Shown here one piece after another: positions 6,637 through 16,206 of a stretch of DNA of 58,570 nt. A program made the translations under genes and the position numbers. Location: positions 28,490 through 87,059 of the forward strand of contig WHTT01000016.1 of NCBI GenBank assembly GCA_009377605.1. The letters are read 5' to 3'. The notes below the pieces were generated by a model. It was not told the DNA's origin. It saw only the letters and a program-made list of their open reading frames with translations, and made no database searches. Source of the stretch: Luteitalea sp. (GTDB lineage Bacteria; Acidobacteriota; Vicinamibacteria; Vicinamibacterales; Vicinamibacteraceae). Every line of letters begins with the position of its first letter. The first letter of the stretch is position 1.

Positions 6637-7428
6637 ATGAAAAAGGCACTGACAATTGCGGGCTCGGACTCCGGCGGCGGGGCTGGCATTCAAGCCGACC
6701 TGAAGACCTTTGCGGCGCACGGCGTGTTCGGCACGACCGCGATCACCGCGATCACCGCGCAGAACACACGTGGTGTGACGGCCATGCAAGCGCTCCCTGC
6801 CGACCTGGTCACCGCACAGATCGAAGCCGTCGTGGAAGACATCGGTGTCGACGCGGTCAAGACCGGCATGCTGGCGACAGCGGCAATCGTGTCGGCCGTG
6901 GCGGCGGCGGCAGAGGCGCTCGAACTGCCATACCTCGTTGTGGACCCAGTGATGGTCGCCAAGAGCGGCGATGCGCTCCTCGAGCAGGAAGCCATCGAAG
7001 CCGTCAAGTTCGAGCTCTTGCCGCGTACCTACGTGCTGACACCGAACGCACTGGAAGCGGCATCGTTGACCGGCATGCCGGTGACCAACGTGGCCGAAGC
7101 GCACGAAGCGGCGCGCGCGCTGCATCGCCTCGGCGCGCGCGCCTGTGTGATCACCGGGGGCCACATCGACGGGCCACAGGTGATCGACCTGCTCTTCGAT
7201 GGCCGGCACTTCATCGAGCTGAGCGGGCCACGATTGAGCACGCCACACACGCACGGGACGGGGTGCACGTTTGCAGCCGCGATCGCAGCCAATCTCGCGC
7301 TGGGCCGGACGCTCGAGGAGGCGGTCCGTGCCGCCAAAGCCTACGTGACGGGCGCGATCCGCCACGCCCCAGGGATTGGCTCCGGCCACGGCCCCATCAA
7401 CCACATCTGGCAGCAGTCCAAGCCGTAG
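6637..7428 (+). CDS. thiD: Hydroxymethylpyrimidine / phosphomethylpyrimidine kinase
   Basis: A 263-residue ribokinase-fold enzyme. The N-terminal [20 protein letters not shown] binds the pyrimidine, [12 protein letters not shown] is the conserved phosphate-side loop, and [14 protein letters not shown] (about residues 201-214) holds the anion hole and catalytic region. It phosphorylates HMP and HMP-P to HMP-PP for thiamine diphosphate synthesis or salvage. No thiC, thiE or TPP riboswitch is seen here. Translation must start at MKKALT, since the fold begins immediately; the divergent bioY start leaves only 16 bp between the two ATGs. Confidence 0.95.
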   Translation: MKKALTIAGSDSGGGAGIQADLKTFAAHGVFGTTAITAITAQNTRGVTAMQALPADLVTAQIEAVVEDIGVDAVKTGMLATAAIVSAVAAAAEALELPYLVVDPVMVAKSGDALLEQEAIEAVKFELLPRTYVLTPNALEAASLTGMPVTNVAEAHEAARALHRLGARACVITGGHIDGPQVIDLLFDGRHFIELSGPRLSTPHTHGTGCTFAAAIAANLALGRTLEEAVRAAKAYVTGAIRHAPGIGSGHGPINHIWQQSKP

Positions 7429-7447
7429 GCCGGGCTATACTCGAAAA

Positions 7448-7957
7448 GTGGCTGCTCCACGGTTTGCCGTCACGCCAGAGGAAATCTGCGTCGGCAGCCT
7501 CCTCGAGGCCGTGCTCGAGTTGCACCATGACAATGCCCGCATAACAAGCCGGGCCAGCCCGGGCGCCGCAGCGAGCTTCGTGGGGCTGGTGCGCAACGAG
7601 AACGCGGGACGCCGCGTCTTGTACTTAGAGTACGAAGCCTACGAGCCGCTGGCCTTGGCGATGTTCGAGAGGATTGCTGACGAGGTGACAAGGCGCTGGC
7701 CAGAAGTCGTCGTCGGTATCCACCACCGCACCGGGCGTCTCGAGATTGGCGAGGCATCGGTGGCCATCGTTGCTTCGTCACCACATCGCGCCGAGGCGTC
7801 CGGCGCGTGTCGTTACGTCATCGAGCGTGTGAAGCAGATCGCGCCCATCTGGAAGCGAGAAGTCTTTGAAGGTGGGAGGACCTGGATAGAGGGCGCCGTG
7901 GCGGATCCGGACGATCAGGCGGCGGCCGCCGAGGCATGGCGGCGAGCATGCGCGTGA
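7448..7957 (+). CDS. moaE: Molybdopterin synthase catalytic subunit MoaE
   Basis: A 169-residue protein. GAAASFVGLVRNENAGRRV is the family entry motif, YLEYEAYEPLA the dimer region, and VAIVASSPHRAEAS the conserved substrate surface. The active-site lysines lie in RVKQIAPIWKREVF. MoaE with MoaD transfers sulfur to precursor Z (cPMP) to form molybdopterin. GTG at 7448 was chosen because the fold begins just after; the alternative ATG at 7376 would lie inside thiD. moaD overlaps its 3' end, as expected for partner subunits. Confidence 0.93.
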   Translation: MAAPRFAVTPEEICVGSLLEAVLELHHDNARITSRASPGAAASFVGLVRNENAGRRVLYLEYEAYEPLALAMFERIADEVTRRWPEVVVGIHHRTGRLEIGEASVAIVASSPHRAEASGACRYVIERVKQIAPIWKREVFEGGRTWIEGAVADPDDQAAAAEAWRRACA

Positions 7958-8193
7958 CGGTCAGACTGTTTGCGCGGCTGCGGGACGCCGTAGGCGCGGG
8001 AGAGCTGGTGCGCGAGGTGCCGCCCGGAGCCACCGTCGACGATGTCTGGCAGACCTTGGCTTCGGAGTGGCCCGCGATTGCCGCCTACCGCGCAAGCCTG
8101 TCATGTGCCGTCAACGCCGACTACGCTCGAATGAGTGCGCGTGTGGCGGAGGGTGACGAAATTGCCTTTCTGCCTCCCGTGTCAGGCGGGTAG
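7948..8193 (+). CDS. moaD: Molybdopterin synthase sulfur carrier subunit MoaD
   Basis: An 81-residue ubiquitin-fold protein (MRVTVRLFARLRDAVGAG) ending in LPPVSGG, the diglycine tail that is adenylated and thiocarboxylated to carry sulfur to MoaE. It overlaps moaE by 10 nt; an ATG at 7936 would add four residues (MAAS) and is equally possible. The moaE-moaD order differs from the more usual moaD-moaE. No moaA, moaB or moeB is in the window. Confidence 0.92.
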   Translation: MRVTVRLFARLRDAVGAGELVREVPPGATVDDVWQTLASEWPAIAAYRASLSCAVNADYARMSARVAEGDEIAFLPPVSGG

Positions 8194-8261
8194 CGGGTAG
8201 GGCGGGACTTGCCTGCTAAAGGGCCAACCTACCAATACCACTCAATAGTGACTCAATAGAT

Positions 8262-9350
8262 ATGGCTCTCGTTGATCGTCTCACCACCGTCGAAGCGCAA
8301 TACGAGCGGCTGCTCGCGCGACTGGCCGACCCCGCCGTGCAGGCGGAGCCGCACGAGTATCGCACCGCAGCCAAGTCGGCCGCCGAGATGCAAGAGCTCG
8401 TCGAGCGTTACCGAGAGCTGAAGACGGTCGAGCAACATCTTGCAGAGACGCGCCAGCTCCTCGAAGGGGGCGACGCAGAGCTGGCCAGCTTGGCCCGTGA
8501 GGAGCTCGCAACGCTCCAGGCGAGGCAGGAAGCGCTGACGAGAGAGATTCGGCGGCTGCTTCTCCCCAAGGATCCCAACGACGAGAGGAATGTCATTCTG
8601 GAGATCCGCGCCGGCACTGGCGGCGAGGAAGCAGCGCTGTTTGCTGCAGATCTGTTTCGGATGTATCTCCGTTTTGCGGAGCGGCAGCGGTGGCGCGTCG
8701 AGCTCATGTCCAAGAGCGACGCCGATGCTGGTGGCCTCAAGGAAGCAATCGCACTGATCGAGGGCAAACAGGTGTACAGCCGATTGAAGTACGAGAGCGG
8801 CGTCCACCGTGTCCAACGCGTACCGGTGACGGAGGCCAGCGGCCGGATCCACACGTCGACGGCGACGGTTGCCGTACTGCCCGAAGCAGAAGATGTCGAC
8901 GTGCAGATCGACCCGAAGGATCTCCGCATCGACACGTTCTGCTCGAGCGGCCCAGGCGGCCAGAGCGTCAATACCACGTACTCCGCGGTCCGTATCACTC
9001 ACATCCCGACCGGCATGGTCGTCTCGCAACAGGACGAGAAGTCGCAGATCAAGAACAGGGCCAAGGCACTCAAGGTGCTGCGCACACGGCTCTACGAGAT
9101 GGAGATGCAACGTCAGCAGGAGGCGATTGCGAAGGAACGGCGCGGGCAGGTCGGTACAGGCGAGCGCGCGGAAAAGATCCGCACGTACAATGCCCCACAG
9201 AATCGCATCACGGATCATCGTATCAACTTCACGACGCATCGCCTCGGCGACGTGCTCGACGGTGATCTCGGCGAGCTCGTAGAACAGGTGGTCACCCACT
9301 TCCAAGCGGAGAAGCTCAAGGAAGCAGACTTAGGGCCTGTCAGGGAATAA
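8262..9350 (+). CDS. prfA: Peptide chain release factor 1
   Basis: A 362-residue RF1. The GGQ peptidyl-hydrolase motif lies in [17 protein letters not shown] and the codon-recognition motif is P-V-T in [18 protein letters not shown], marking RF1 (UAA/UAG) rather than RF2 (SPF). A helical N-terminal domain spans residues 1-100. The final residues LGPVRE and the TAA stop come from an inserted palindromic element beginning at 9333. Without it the frame would read LGEGVSK and stop at the TGA of the first octamer (9511-9513). prmC, which methylates the GGQ glutamine, follows directly. Confidence 0.95.
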   Translation: MALVDRLTTVEAQYERLLARLADPAVQAEPHEYRTAAKSAAEMQELVERYRELKTVEQHLAETRQLLEGGDAELASLAREELATLQARQEALTREIRRLLLPKDPNDERNVILEIRAGTGGEEAALFAADLFRMYLRFAERQRWRVELMSKSDADAGGLKEAIALIEGKQVYSRLKYESGVHRVQRVPVTEASGRIHTSTATVAVLPEAEDVDVQIDPKDLRIDTFCSSGPGGQSVNTTYSAVRITHIPTGMVVSQQDEKSQIKNRAKALKVLRTRLYEMEMQRQQEAIAKERRGQVGTGERAEKIRTYNAPQNRITDHRINFTTHRLGDVLDGDLGELVEQVVTHFQAEKLKEADLGPVRE

Positions 9351-9489
9351 GTGTGCCGTTCTGGGTGTCGAGGCGCCCGTCTGGCAAGGCGCGAGGAGTG
9401 CGCATACCGGGAGTATGTAAGCGACGAGCAACGCTGCCAGACGGGATGCCTCGGCAGCCAGAATGGTGCACTTATTCCCTGACAGGCCC
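9333..9489. mobile_element. 157-bp palindromic element (MITE-like) with TTA duplication
   Basis: The ends are exact inverses (GGGCCTGTCAGGGAATAAG at 9333-9351; its complement ends at 9489). Pairing continues inward with mismatches through GTGCC.TTCTGG and CGAGGC..CCCGTCTGGCA, giving a long hairpin with a central loop around 9400-9425. TTA flanks both ends (9330-9332 and 9490-9492), a 3-bp target duplication of the TNA kind used by some IS5-family elements. It encodes no protein, so it is probably a non-autonomous element mobilised in trans. It supplies the prfA stop codon. Confidence 0.72.
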
Positions 9490-9492
9490 TTA

Positions 9493-9557
9493 GGTGAGGG
9501 GGTGTCCAAGTGACCGGGTGACCGGGTGACCAGGTGACAAGGTGACAAGGTGACAGG
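9493..9557 (+). repeat. GGTGACNN octamer array
   Basis: Roughly seven octamers (GGTGACCG, GGTGACCA, GGTGACAA, GGTGACAG variants) run from the element end into prmC. The GTG of the last unit (9550) is the prmC start codon, and the AAGG of preceding units can serve as its ribosome site. The TGA at 9511-9513 would have been the pre-insertion prfA stop. Confidence 0.85.
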
Positions 9558-10428
9558 GCAGACGCTGCGAAGCTTTCTCCAACACGCGCAAGGCCGGTTC
9601 GTGCAAGCCGGCATCGCGCACGATGAAGCCGAGCTCGACACCGAGCTGCTGGCGATGCACGTACTCGGTTGGGATCCTGCGTCGCTCGTCACCCGATGGC
9701 GAGAGCCAGCTCCCACAGGATTTGCCGAGCGATACGCCGGGCTGACCGCGCGGCGCGAGGCACGTGAGCCAACGGCCTACATCGTTGGCGCCCGCGAGTT
9801 CTACGGCCGGCTCTTCGAAGTCACGTCCGCCTGCCTGGTGCCGCGGCCAGAGACCGAAGAGCTCGTGACCGCGGCGCTCGCGATCGGGGATCGCCTCGAG
9901 GCTGCTCCACGTATCGTGGACGTTGGCACTGGCAGCGGCTGCGTCGCGGTCACGTTGGCACTCGAACAGCCGCGCGCACGGATCGTCGCGACCGATGTTT
10001 CGGCCGATGCGCTCGCGCTGGCTCGAGTGAACGCCGTCCGTCTCGGTGCGGCTGGCGTCACATTTCTCCGTGGATCACTCGTGGAGGCGATTCGACCGCC
10101 CGAGCGATCGAAGGGCGCAGAGATCGGCATCATCGTTTCGAACCCGCCGTACGTCCCTCTTCGCGATCGCGAAGCGCTACAACCGGAGGTGCGCGAGTTC
10201 GAGCCGCCGCAGGCTCTCTTTGCCGGAGATGATGGGCTCGCGGTGATTCGACGGCTAGTGCAACAAGCGGCGGCGGTACTCCGGTCAGGCGGCTGGCTGC
10301 TGTTCGAGATCGGGGCCGGCCAAGCCGCAGAGGTCGAAGCGCTAGTCGACACTCGTCTATGGGCCTTGCGCGAGCTCCGGCCCGACTTGCAAGGCACCCC
10401 GCGCGTCGCCGTGCTCGAACGACAGTAG
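9550..10428 (+). CDS. prmC: Peptide chain release factor N5-glutamine methyltransferase
   Basis: A 292-residue methyltransferase. It has an N-terminal helical release-factor-binding domain (residues 1-75), the linker YIVGAREFYGRLFEV, SAM motif I IVDVGTGSGCVAVTLAL, and the catalytic NPPY at residues 198-201 (IIVSNPPYVPLRD). It methylates the glutamine of the GGQ motif in RF1/RF2. Its place directly behind prfA supports this. The start codon is a GTG inside the octamer repeat; no ATG precedes the fold. Confidence 0.94.
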   Translation: MTGQTLRSFLQHAQGRFVQAGIAHDEAELDTELLAMHVLGWDPASLVTRWREPAPTGFAERYAGLTARREAREPTAYIVGAREFYGRLFEVTSACLVPRPETEELVTAALAIGDRLEAAPRIVDVGTGSGCVAVTLALEQPRARIVATDVSADALALARVNAVRLGAAGVTFLRGSLVEAIRPPERSKGAEIGIIVSNPPYVPLRDREALQPEVREFEPPQALFAGDDGLAVIRRLVQQAAAVLRSGGWLLFEIGAGQAAEVEALVDTRLWALRELRPDLQGTPRVAVLERQ

Positions 10429-10521
10429 GAGGTTCAAGGTTCAAGGTTCAAGGTTCGAAGTTCGGAGTAGGAAGTCGGAGGTTGCTCGACACACCTCGAA
10501 CCTCGAACCTCGAACCTGCTA
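10429..10521. repeat. Paired heptamer arrays in inverted arrangement
   Basis: Four to five AGGTTCA/GGTTCAA units (10430-10465) are followed by CCTCGAA units (10494-10517), roughly the complement of a TTCGAGG variant. The RNA could fold into a long hairpin between prmC and the HIT gene. Confidence 0.65.
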
Positions 10522-10532
10522 GACTCGGGCGC

Positions 10533-10877
10533 ATGTCCAGCTGCCTCTTCTGCAAGATCATTGCAGGCGAAATCCCCTCGACGAACGTGTACGAGGACGA
10601 CCAACTGGTCGCGTTCATGGACATCAATCCACAGGCCCCTCTCCACTGCCTAATCGTGCCTCGCAGGCATGTCCCCACGCTGAACGACCTCACCGAAGGC
10701 GACAGCGGCCTGATTGGCGACATGGTTCGCCGAGCGTCGGCCATTGCACGTCAGCGGGGATACGCAGACGAGGGATACCGAACGGTGTTCAATTGCAACG
10801 CGGGCGCCGGCCAGTCGGTGTTTCACATCCACCTGCATCTGCTCGCAGGTCGCCCCTTCACCTGGCCGCCCGGCTAG
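10533..10877 (+). CDS. HIT-family nucleotide hydrolase (HinT-like)
   Basis: A 114-residue protein of family length. The histidine triad is HIHLHLLAGRPF near the C-terminus. It also has C4/C7 in SSCLFCKI (a zinc-type pair in many HinT proteins) and the dimer segment FMDINPQAPLHCLIVP. HinT proteins hydrolyse aminoacyl- and other AMP-phosphoramidates in the cytoplasm. The ATG at 10533 is the only start giving the canonical N-terminus; an upstream reading would run through the heptamer repeats. The substrate is not determined by sequence. Confidence 0.93.
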   Translation: MSSCLFCKIIAGEIPSTNVYEDDQLVAFMDINPQAPLHCLIVPRRHVPTLNDLTEGDSGLIGDMVRRASAIARQRGYADEGYRTVFNCNAGAGQSVFHIHLHLLAGRPFTWPPG

Positions 10878-10907
10878 GCGCCAGCCCCCCAGGACGCGTA
10901 AGGTACA

Positions 10908-13766
10908 ATGGCAGGAACGTCTATGCCGGATTGGAGTAAGACAGTCAACCTGCCCCGTACGGAGTTCCCGATGCGGGCGAACCTGCAGCGCACAGAGCCG
11001 GCGGTGCTCGCCCGCTGGGACGAATCGCGCCTGTACGAGCAGATTCTCGCCGCGCGGCACGGCAAGCCGCGCTTCGTCCTGCACGACGGTCCGCCCTACG
11101 CCAACGGACGCATCCACCTTGGCCAGGCCCTCAACAAGATTCTCAAGGACTTCGTCGTCAAGTCGAAGACGATGGCAGGATTCGAAGCGCCGTACGTACC
11201 GGGCTGGGACTGCCACGGCCTGCCCATCGAGCTGAAGGTGGATCGCGAGCTCGGATCCAAGAAACGAGAGATGAGCGCGGCTGACTTCCGTCGCGAATGC
11301 CGGAAGTACGCCGAGAGCTACGTGAACCTGCAGCGTGAGGACTTTCGGCGGCTGGGCGTCCTCGGTGACTGGTCGAACCCGTACCTCACAATGAGCTACG
11401 GCTACCAGGCCGCCATCGTGCGTGCCCTGGGCAAATTCGTCGAGCTCGGGCAGGTCTACAAGGGCAAGAAGCCAGTCAATTGGTGCATTCACTGCCGCAC
11501 GGCACTGGCCGAAGCCGAGGTCGAGTACGAAGAGCACGCATCGCCATCCATTTACGTCGAGTTTCCGCTGGCCGACGCCTCTGCTCAGGAGCTCGCCGCG
11601 CGGGCCCCAGCGCTCAGGGGCCGCGACGTTGCAGCCCTGATCTGGACGACGACGCCTTGGACGATCCCGTCGAATCTCGCCCTGGCGTTCCACCCGGCGC
11701 TGACATATGGCGCGTACGAGCTCGACGACCGGGTCTTCATCATCGCGGAAGGGCTCGCAGAAGCCACCTTCGGCAAGCGCGGCCTCACGCCGGGCGAGCC
11801 GCTCGCGCGGTTGACCGGGGACGCGCTGGAGCACATCAAGTTTCGCCACCCGCTGTACGAGCGCGACTCGCCGGGTGTGCTCGGGGAATACGTGACGCTC
11901 GAACAGGGCACGGGCGTCGTCCACACGGCACCCGGCCACGGCGCAGACGACTTTCACACGGGCGTGAAGTACGGCCTCGAGATCTACGCGCCGGTCGGAC
12001 CAAGCGGCCACTTCCACGATGACGTCGGCCTCTTCGGCGGCGAGCGTGTCTTCGATGCCAATCCACACGTGGAGGCGGCGCTGGCCGAGCGAGGCCGACT
12101 GTGGTTCCGCGAGCCGTACCACCACCAATATCCCCACTGCTGGCGGTGCCACAATCCGGTCATCTTCTTGGCGACGCCGCAATGGTTCATTGCCATGGAC
12201 CACGACGGCTTCCGGCAGCGGGCGCTCGACGCCATCAAGGGGGCGACGTGGCTGCCGGCTTGGGGTGAGGAGCGGATCCACAACATGGTCGCGCATCGGC
12301 CAGATTGGTGTATCTCGCGCCAGCGTGTCTGGGGTGTGCCGATCCCCGCGGTCTATTGCAACGGCTGCCGCGACGCCGTGCTCACGAAGCCGCTCATCGA
12401 CCACGCGGCGGCCGTGTTCGAACAGCACGGCGCCGATGTCTGGTACGAGTGGCCGGTCGAGCAACTGGTGCCGGCGGGCTTCACCTGTCCAGCCTGCGGT
12501 GGAGCACAGTTCGAACCGGAGCGCGACATCCTCGACGTGTGGTTCGATTCGGGATCGAGCCACGAAGCGGTGCTCGACCGACGGCCAGAGCTCGGTTGGC
12601 CAGCCGACGTCTATCTGGAGGGAAACGACCAGTACCGCGGCTGGTTCCAGAGCTCATTGCTGGTGGGTCTCGGCACGCGCGGCCGGTCGCCGTACCATCA
12701 GGTCATCATGCACGGCTTCATCGTGGACGAAGATGGCCGCAAGATGTCGAAGTCGCGCGGCAACGACGTCACGCCCCAGCAAGTGATCGAGCAAAGCGGC
12801 GCGGAGATCCTCCGGCTCTGGGCCGCCATGGTCGATTACCGGGAGGAGCAGCGCTTCGGCAAGGAAATCCTCGCGCGCACGGTCGAGGCGTATCGGAAGC
12901 TGCGCAACACGCTGCGCTACCTCGTGGCGAACCTGTACGACTTCGACCCCTCCACAGACCGCGTGTCGCCGGAGCGCATGTTGGAAGTCGACCGCTACGC
13001 GCTGGCACAATACGCTGCGGCGAGCCTCGAGGTCTTGCGCGCGTACAATGCGTACGACTTCCAATCGATCTTCCACAAGGTGAACCAGCTCGTGACCGTC
13101 GATTTGAGCGCGTTCTACATCGACGTGTCGAAGGACCGTCTCTACACCCACGGTGCCAAGTGGGAATCACGGCGCTCCGCACAGACAGCGATGTACGTCA
13201 TGGCCGACGGCCTCGCGCGGCTGCTCGCGCCCCTGCTGCCGTTCACGATGGACGAAGTGTGGCGCTCCTTACCAGGCACCCGCGAACCGTCGGTACATGC
13301 GGCGCTGTTCCCGGACAATGTCGACGAGCTCCACGACCCAGCGCTCACCGTCGAGTGGCGCAGCCTGTTGGCGCTCCGGGATGCCATCAACGCGGCGCTG
13401 GAAGCCCAGCGGCAGAGCAAAGTCATTGGTAGCCCGCTCGAGGCACACGTACAGGTCGGTGCGTCGGATCAAGAGTTGGCGCTCCTGCAGCGCCACGAGG
13501 CCGATCTACCGATGCTGTTCCTCACCTCCAGCGTAACCATACGAGATACGCGCTCACCCTCGCGTGCAGGTACGACGAGCGTGGCGGTCGACGTGCAGCG
13601 CGCATCTGGGACCAAGTGCCCGCGGTGTTGGCGGTATGTCGAGTCGATCTCGGATGAACCGGCGTTCGAGGGGCTGTGTGATCGCTGCGTTCAGGCACTG
13701 TCCGATCCGGAGCGCGATCCCGTCGGTGTCGGTGCTCCGACGGCTCCGACTCGGAGCGCGTCCTAA
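10908..13766 (+). CDS. ileS: Isoleucyl-tRNA synthetase
   Basis: A 952-residue class I synthetase. The HIGH-type motif is [11 protein letters not shown] (about residues 67-77), the editing domain (CP1) spans about 200-400 with [17 protein letters not shown], and the KMSKS loop ([11 protein letters not shown]) starts at about residue 612. A C-terminal zinc knuckle has C904/C907 and C924/C927 (CPRCWRY, CDRCVQA), as in bacterial-type IleS. It charges tRNA-Ile in the cytoplasm. Two ATGs (10908 and 10923) are possible. lspA follows after 8 bp, the common ileS-lspA order. The knuckle and domain layout suggest no mupirocin-resistance type. Confidence 0.96.
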   Translation: MAGTSMPDWSKTVNLPRTEFPMRANLQRTEPAVLARWDESRLYEQILAARHGKPRFVLHDGPPYANGRIHLGQALNKILKDFVVKSKTMAGFEAPYVPGWDCHGLPIELKVDRELGSKKREMSAADFRRECRKYAESYVNLQREDFRRLGVLGDWSNPYLTMSYGYQAAIVRALGKFVELGQVYKGKKPVNWCIHCRTALAEAEVEYEEHASPSIYVEFPLADASAQELAARAPALRGRDVAALIWTTTPWTIPSNLALAFHPALTYGAYELDDRVFIIAEGLAEATFGKRGLTPGEPLARLTGDALEHIKFRHPLYERDSPGVLGEYVTLEQGTGVVHTAPGHGADDFHTGVKYGLEIYAPVGPSGHFHDDVGLFGGERVFDANPHVEAALAERGRLWFREPYHHQYPHCWRCHNPVIFLATPQWFIAMDHDGFRQRALDAIKGATWLPAWGEERIHNMVAHRPDWCISRQRVWGVPIPAVYCNGCRDAVLTKPLIDHAAAVFEQHGADVWYEWPVEQLVPAGFTCPACGGAQFEPERDILDVWFDSGSSHEAVLDRRPELGWPADVYLEGNDQYRGWFQSSLLVGLGTRGRSPYHQVIMHGFIVDEDGRKMSKSRGNDVTPQQVIEQSGAEILRLWAAMVDYREEQRFGKEILARTVEAYRKLRNTLRYLVANLYDFDPSTDRVSPERMLEVDRYALAQYAAASLEVLRAYNAYDFQSIFHKVNQLVTVDLSAFYIDVSKDRLYTHGAKWESRRSAQTAMYVMADGLARLLAPLLPFTMDEVWRSLPGTREPSVHAALFPDNVDELHDPALTVEWRSLLALRDAINAALEAQRQSKVIGSPLEAHVQVGASDQELALLQRHEADLPMLFLTSSVTIRDTRSPSRAGTTSVAVDVQRASGTKCPRCWRYVESISDEPAFEGLCDRCVQALSDPERDPVGVGAPTAPTRSAS

Positions 13767-13774
13767 GTTTACGT

Positions 13775-14281
13775 ATGCCGACCTGGATGTTCTCACCACG
13801 ACGCCGCGAGCCTTGGGTCGCGGCGATCGTGCTCCTGGCCGACCAACTGACGAAGGGGCTCGTCCACGGGACGATTCACCTGCACGACAGCGTTCCGGTG
13901 ATTCCGGGCTTGCTCAACTTCACGCACGTCCTCAACGAGGGCGCAGCGTTCGGCCTGCTGAATGCCGCGCAGTTCCGCTTCAAGCCGGTGATCGTGGCCA
14001 CCATGGCGCTCATCGCGCTCGTGGCGATCATCGTCTATGCCGGCCGCTTCGCCACGGAGACGGCAAGCGCGCGCTACGGCTTGGCGCTGGTGCTGGCCGG
14101 CGCCGTCGGGAACCTGATCGATCGGGCCACCCGAGGCCACGTGTTGGACTTCGTCGACCTCTACTGGGAATCGTGGCACTTCTGGGCCTTCAACGTCGCC
14201 GACGCTGCCATCACCACAGGCGCCGCGCTCATCGTGGTCGACATGCTCTTTGCGAAACGCGATGTATCCACAGCTGTTTGA
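13775..14281 (+). CDS. lspA: Lipoprotein signal peptidase (signal peptidase II)
   Basis: A 168-residue inner-membrane aspartyl protease with four hydrophobic segments. The catalytic pair is D116 in GNLIDRATRGHVLDFVD and D143 in AFNVADAAI; LNEGAAFGLL is the conserved N-x-G-x-A-F motif. It cleaves the signal peptide of diacylglyceryl-modified prolipoproteins. It sits between ileS and lgt, the enzyme acting just before it, and overlaps lgt by 20 nt, so the two lipoprotein steps are translationally linked. Confidence 0.96.
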   Translation: MPTWMFSPRRREPWVAAIVLLADQLTKGLVHGTIHLHDSVPVIPGLLNFTHVLNEGAAFGLLNAAQFRFKPVIVATMALIALVAIIVYAGRFATETASARYGLALVLAGAVGNLIDRATRGHVLDFVDLYWESWHFWAFNVADAAITTGAALIVVDMLFAKRDVSTAV

Positions 14282-15104
14282 GATCCCACTGCCCGATTGG
14301 CTGCCGTGGCTCGGCGGCGAGCTGACCATCTACACGTACGGCCTGCTGCTAGCGGCGGCTTACCTTGCGGGGCTGCAGCTGGCGCTGGTCAGGGCGCGTC
14401 ATCGCGGCCTCGACGCCAACCGGGTGATGGACCTCGGGCTCTGGATCATCATCGCCGCGCTCGTCGGCGCGAAGCTGCTCCTCGTCATCACGGACTTCGA
14501 ATACTTCGTCGCCAACCCGCGCGACCTCGTCTCCATCGTCCGCTCCGGCGGCGTCTTCTACGGGGGCCTCATCCTCGCGGTGATCGTGGGGCTGTGGTAC
14601 ATGCGGCGGCATCAGCTCCCCACCTGGACGACATGCGATGTCATGGCACCGGGCATCGCACTGGGACACGTCGTCGGTCGCCTCGGGTGTTTCTTGGCCG
14701 GCTGTTGCTACGGCAAGCCGACGAGCGCTCCCTGGGGCGTCATGTTCACCGATCCGTTCGCGCACGACAACGTGGGCACGCCGCTCGGCGTGCATCTACA
14801 TCCCACGCAGCTCTACGAGGCAGGGGCAGAGCTGATCATCCTCGTCGTCCTGCTCGCGACCGAGCGGCGACGCCGGCCGTTTGCTGGTCGTACTTTCTGG
14901 CTCTACATGCTGCTCTACGGCGTCTCGCGGTTCATCATCGAGTTCTTCCGGGGCGATCCTCGAGGCATGGTCGCGGGTCTCTCGACGTCGCAGTTCATTT
15001 CCGTCATCCTGGTGCCCCTGTCGGTCGTCATGCTCGTGCGGCTCTCGCGCCGCGGCCCTGCCCCGCAGCCCTCCCGCCGGCGGACGCAGGCGAAAGCGGC
15101 GTAA
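14262..15104 (+). CDS. lgt: Prolipoprotein diacylglyceryl transferase
   Basis: A 280-residue protein with about seven membrane segments. It carries the Lgt signature region GHVVGRLGCFLAGCCYG (a Cys-rich variant of GRxGNF), YTYGLLLAAAY near the start, HPTQLYEAGAEL, and the essential arginine region FIIEFFRGDPRG. It transfers diacylglycerol from phosphatidylglycerol to the lipobox Cys. ATG 14262 (MYPQLFEIP) was chosen over 14250 because the family starts there; both overlap lspA. A hairpin follows the stop. Confidence 0.95.
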   Translation: MYPQLFEIPLPDWLPWLGGELTIYTYGLLLAAAYLAGLQLALVRARHRGLDANRVMDLGLWIIIAALVGAKLLLVITDFEYFVANPRDLVSIVRSGGVFYGGLILAVIVGLWYMRRHQLPTWTTCDVMAPGIALGHVVGRLGCFLAGCCYGKPTSAPWGVMFTDPFAHDNVGTPLGVHLHPTQLYEAGAELIILVVLLATERRRRPFAGRTFWLYMLLYGVSRFIIEFFRGDPRGMVAGLSTSQFISVILVPLSVVMLVRLSRRGPAPQPSRRRTQAKAA

Positions 15105-15213
15105 ACAGGAACCGGGAAACGGGGACAGCCCCCGTTTTCGGTCTTGATGTTCGTAGAAACGAGCCGCGTCATCACCCGAAAACGGGGGCTGTCCCCGTTT
15201 CCTGTTCCTTTTT
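15103..15213 (+). terminator. Long inverted repeat followed by T-run after lgt
   Basis: The left arm (15103-15142) and right arm (15173-15206) share AACGGGGACAGCCCCCGTTT and flanking bases; the left arm has five extra bases (CCGGG). Pairing gives a stem of about 30 bp with a 30-nt loop, then CCTTTTT (15207-15213). It looks like an interspersed repeat recruited as the terminator of ileS-lspA-lgt. It ends 7 bp before rluD. Confidence 0.7.
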
Positions 15214-15219
15214 CTCCCC

Positions 15220-16185
15220 ATGGCCAGTGAAATCATCACAGTCGAGGTTCCGCCGGAGCAGGCGGACGAGCGGTTGGACCGAACCCTGGCCGCGGTGGTG
15301 CCTGGCCGATCTCGCTCGCAGCTTCAGCGACTGGTGCGCGACGGCTGTGTCCGTGTGGACGATGTGGTCACCGCGCGGGTGAGCGAGCGGGTGCGTGCCG
15401 GCAGCCGCATCGAGGTGACCGTGCCAGCCGTGGCGCCGGCCCAGGCGGTGCCGGAGGAGCTGCCTCTCGACATCCTCTACCAGGATGAGGACCTGATCGT
15501 CGTCGACAAGCCGCCGGGCATGGTGGTCCACCCCGCCGCTGGCCATGCGACGGGAACACTCGTCAACGCGTTACTGCACGCCGTCAGCGATCTGAGCGGC
15601 GTCGGAGGCGAGCTTCGTCCTGGTATCGTCCATCGCCTGGACAAGGGAACGTCGGGAGTGATGGTCGTGGCGAAGAACGACCGCACGCACATGGCTCTGG
15701 CGCGGCAGTTTCACGATCGAGAAGTCGAGAAGGAATACGTGACGCTCGTCTGGGGCGTCGTCCAGGCAGGCCGCCGGATCGATGCGCCAATCGGCCGCCA
15801 TGCCACCAATCGTCAGAAGATGTCGACGCGCGCCCGGCGCGCCCGAGCCGCTGTCACGCGTGTGGTGGCTGCCTCGCCGCTCGCGGGCGTGACGCTGCTG
15901 CACGTGGCAATTGCGACCGGACGGACACATCAGGTTCGAGTACACTTGTCGGCCATTGGCCACCCCGTTGTGGGGGATGCCACTTACGGCGGTATTCGGC
16001 GTCGATGGCCCGCGCATCTGCGTTCGTTGAGCGCCCTGGAGCGCCCCTTCCTACACGCCGAGCGGCTGGTCATCACGCATCCAGCCGATGAGCGCCGCAT
16101 GGAGTTCAGAGCGCCGCTGGCCAGGGATCTAGACCAAGTGCTCGACGGCTTGCGTGCAGATCTGCAGCGCTTCGGTGAGGTGTGA
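15220..16185 (+). CDS. rluD: 23S rRNA pseudouridine synthase, RluD family
   Basis: A 321-residue protein with an N-terminal S4 RNA-binding domain (residues about 14-75, RLDRTLAAVVPGRSRSQLQR) and an RluA/RluD catalytic domain. The catalytic Asp is D141 in GIVHRLDKGTSGVMVVAK. YQDEDLIVVDKPPGMVVHP and GRTHQVRVHLSAIGHPVVGD are further family motifs. RluD makes the pseudouridines of 23S helix 69. RluC-type specificity cannot be excluded from sequence. Confidence 0.92.
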   Translation: MASEIITVEVPPEQADERLDRTLAAVVPGRSRSQLQRLVRDGCVRVDDVVTARVSERVRAGSRIEVTVPAVAPAQAVPEELPLDILYQDEDLIVVDKPPGMVVHPAAGHATGTLVNALLHAVSDLSGVGGELRPGIVHRLDKGTSGVMVVAKNDRTHMALARQFHDREVEKEYVTLVWGVVQAGRRIDAPIGRHATNRQKMSTRARRARAAVTRVVAASPLAGVTLLHVAIATGRTHQVRVHLSAIGHPVVGDATYGGIRRRWPAHLRSLSALERPFLHAERLVITHPADERRMEFRAPLARDLDQVLDGLRADLQRFGEV

Positions 16186-16206
16186 CAAAAGGTGAAAGGA
16201 GCTTCA

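Noticed and set aside
6600-6640. Thiamine pyrophosphate or biotin regulatory element between bioY and thiD
   Set aside because: The 16-bp gap is far too short for a TPP riboswitch or a BirA operator, and no such pattern extends into the flanks.
5893-7404. 503-residue open frame antisense to thiD and running through bioY
   Set aside because: Composition is typical of a shadow frame. thiD (plus) and bioY (minus, another frame) are both unambiguous and account for the sequence.
10650-12563. 637-residue open frame antisense to ileS
   Set aside because: It mirrors the ileS codons in a GC-rich genome, has Arg/His-rich low-complexity composition and no family motif, while ileS on the other strand has all its motifs.
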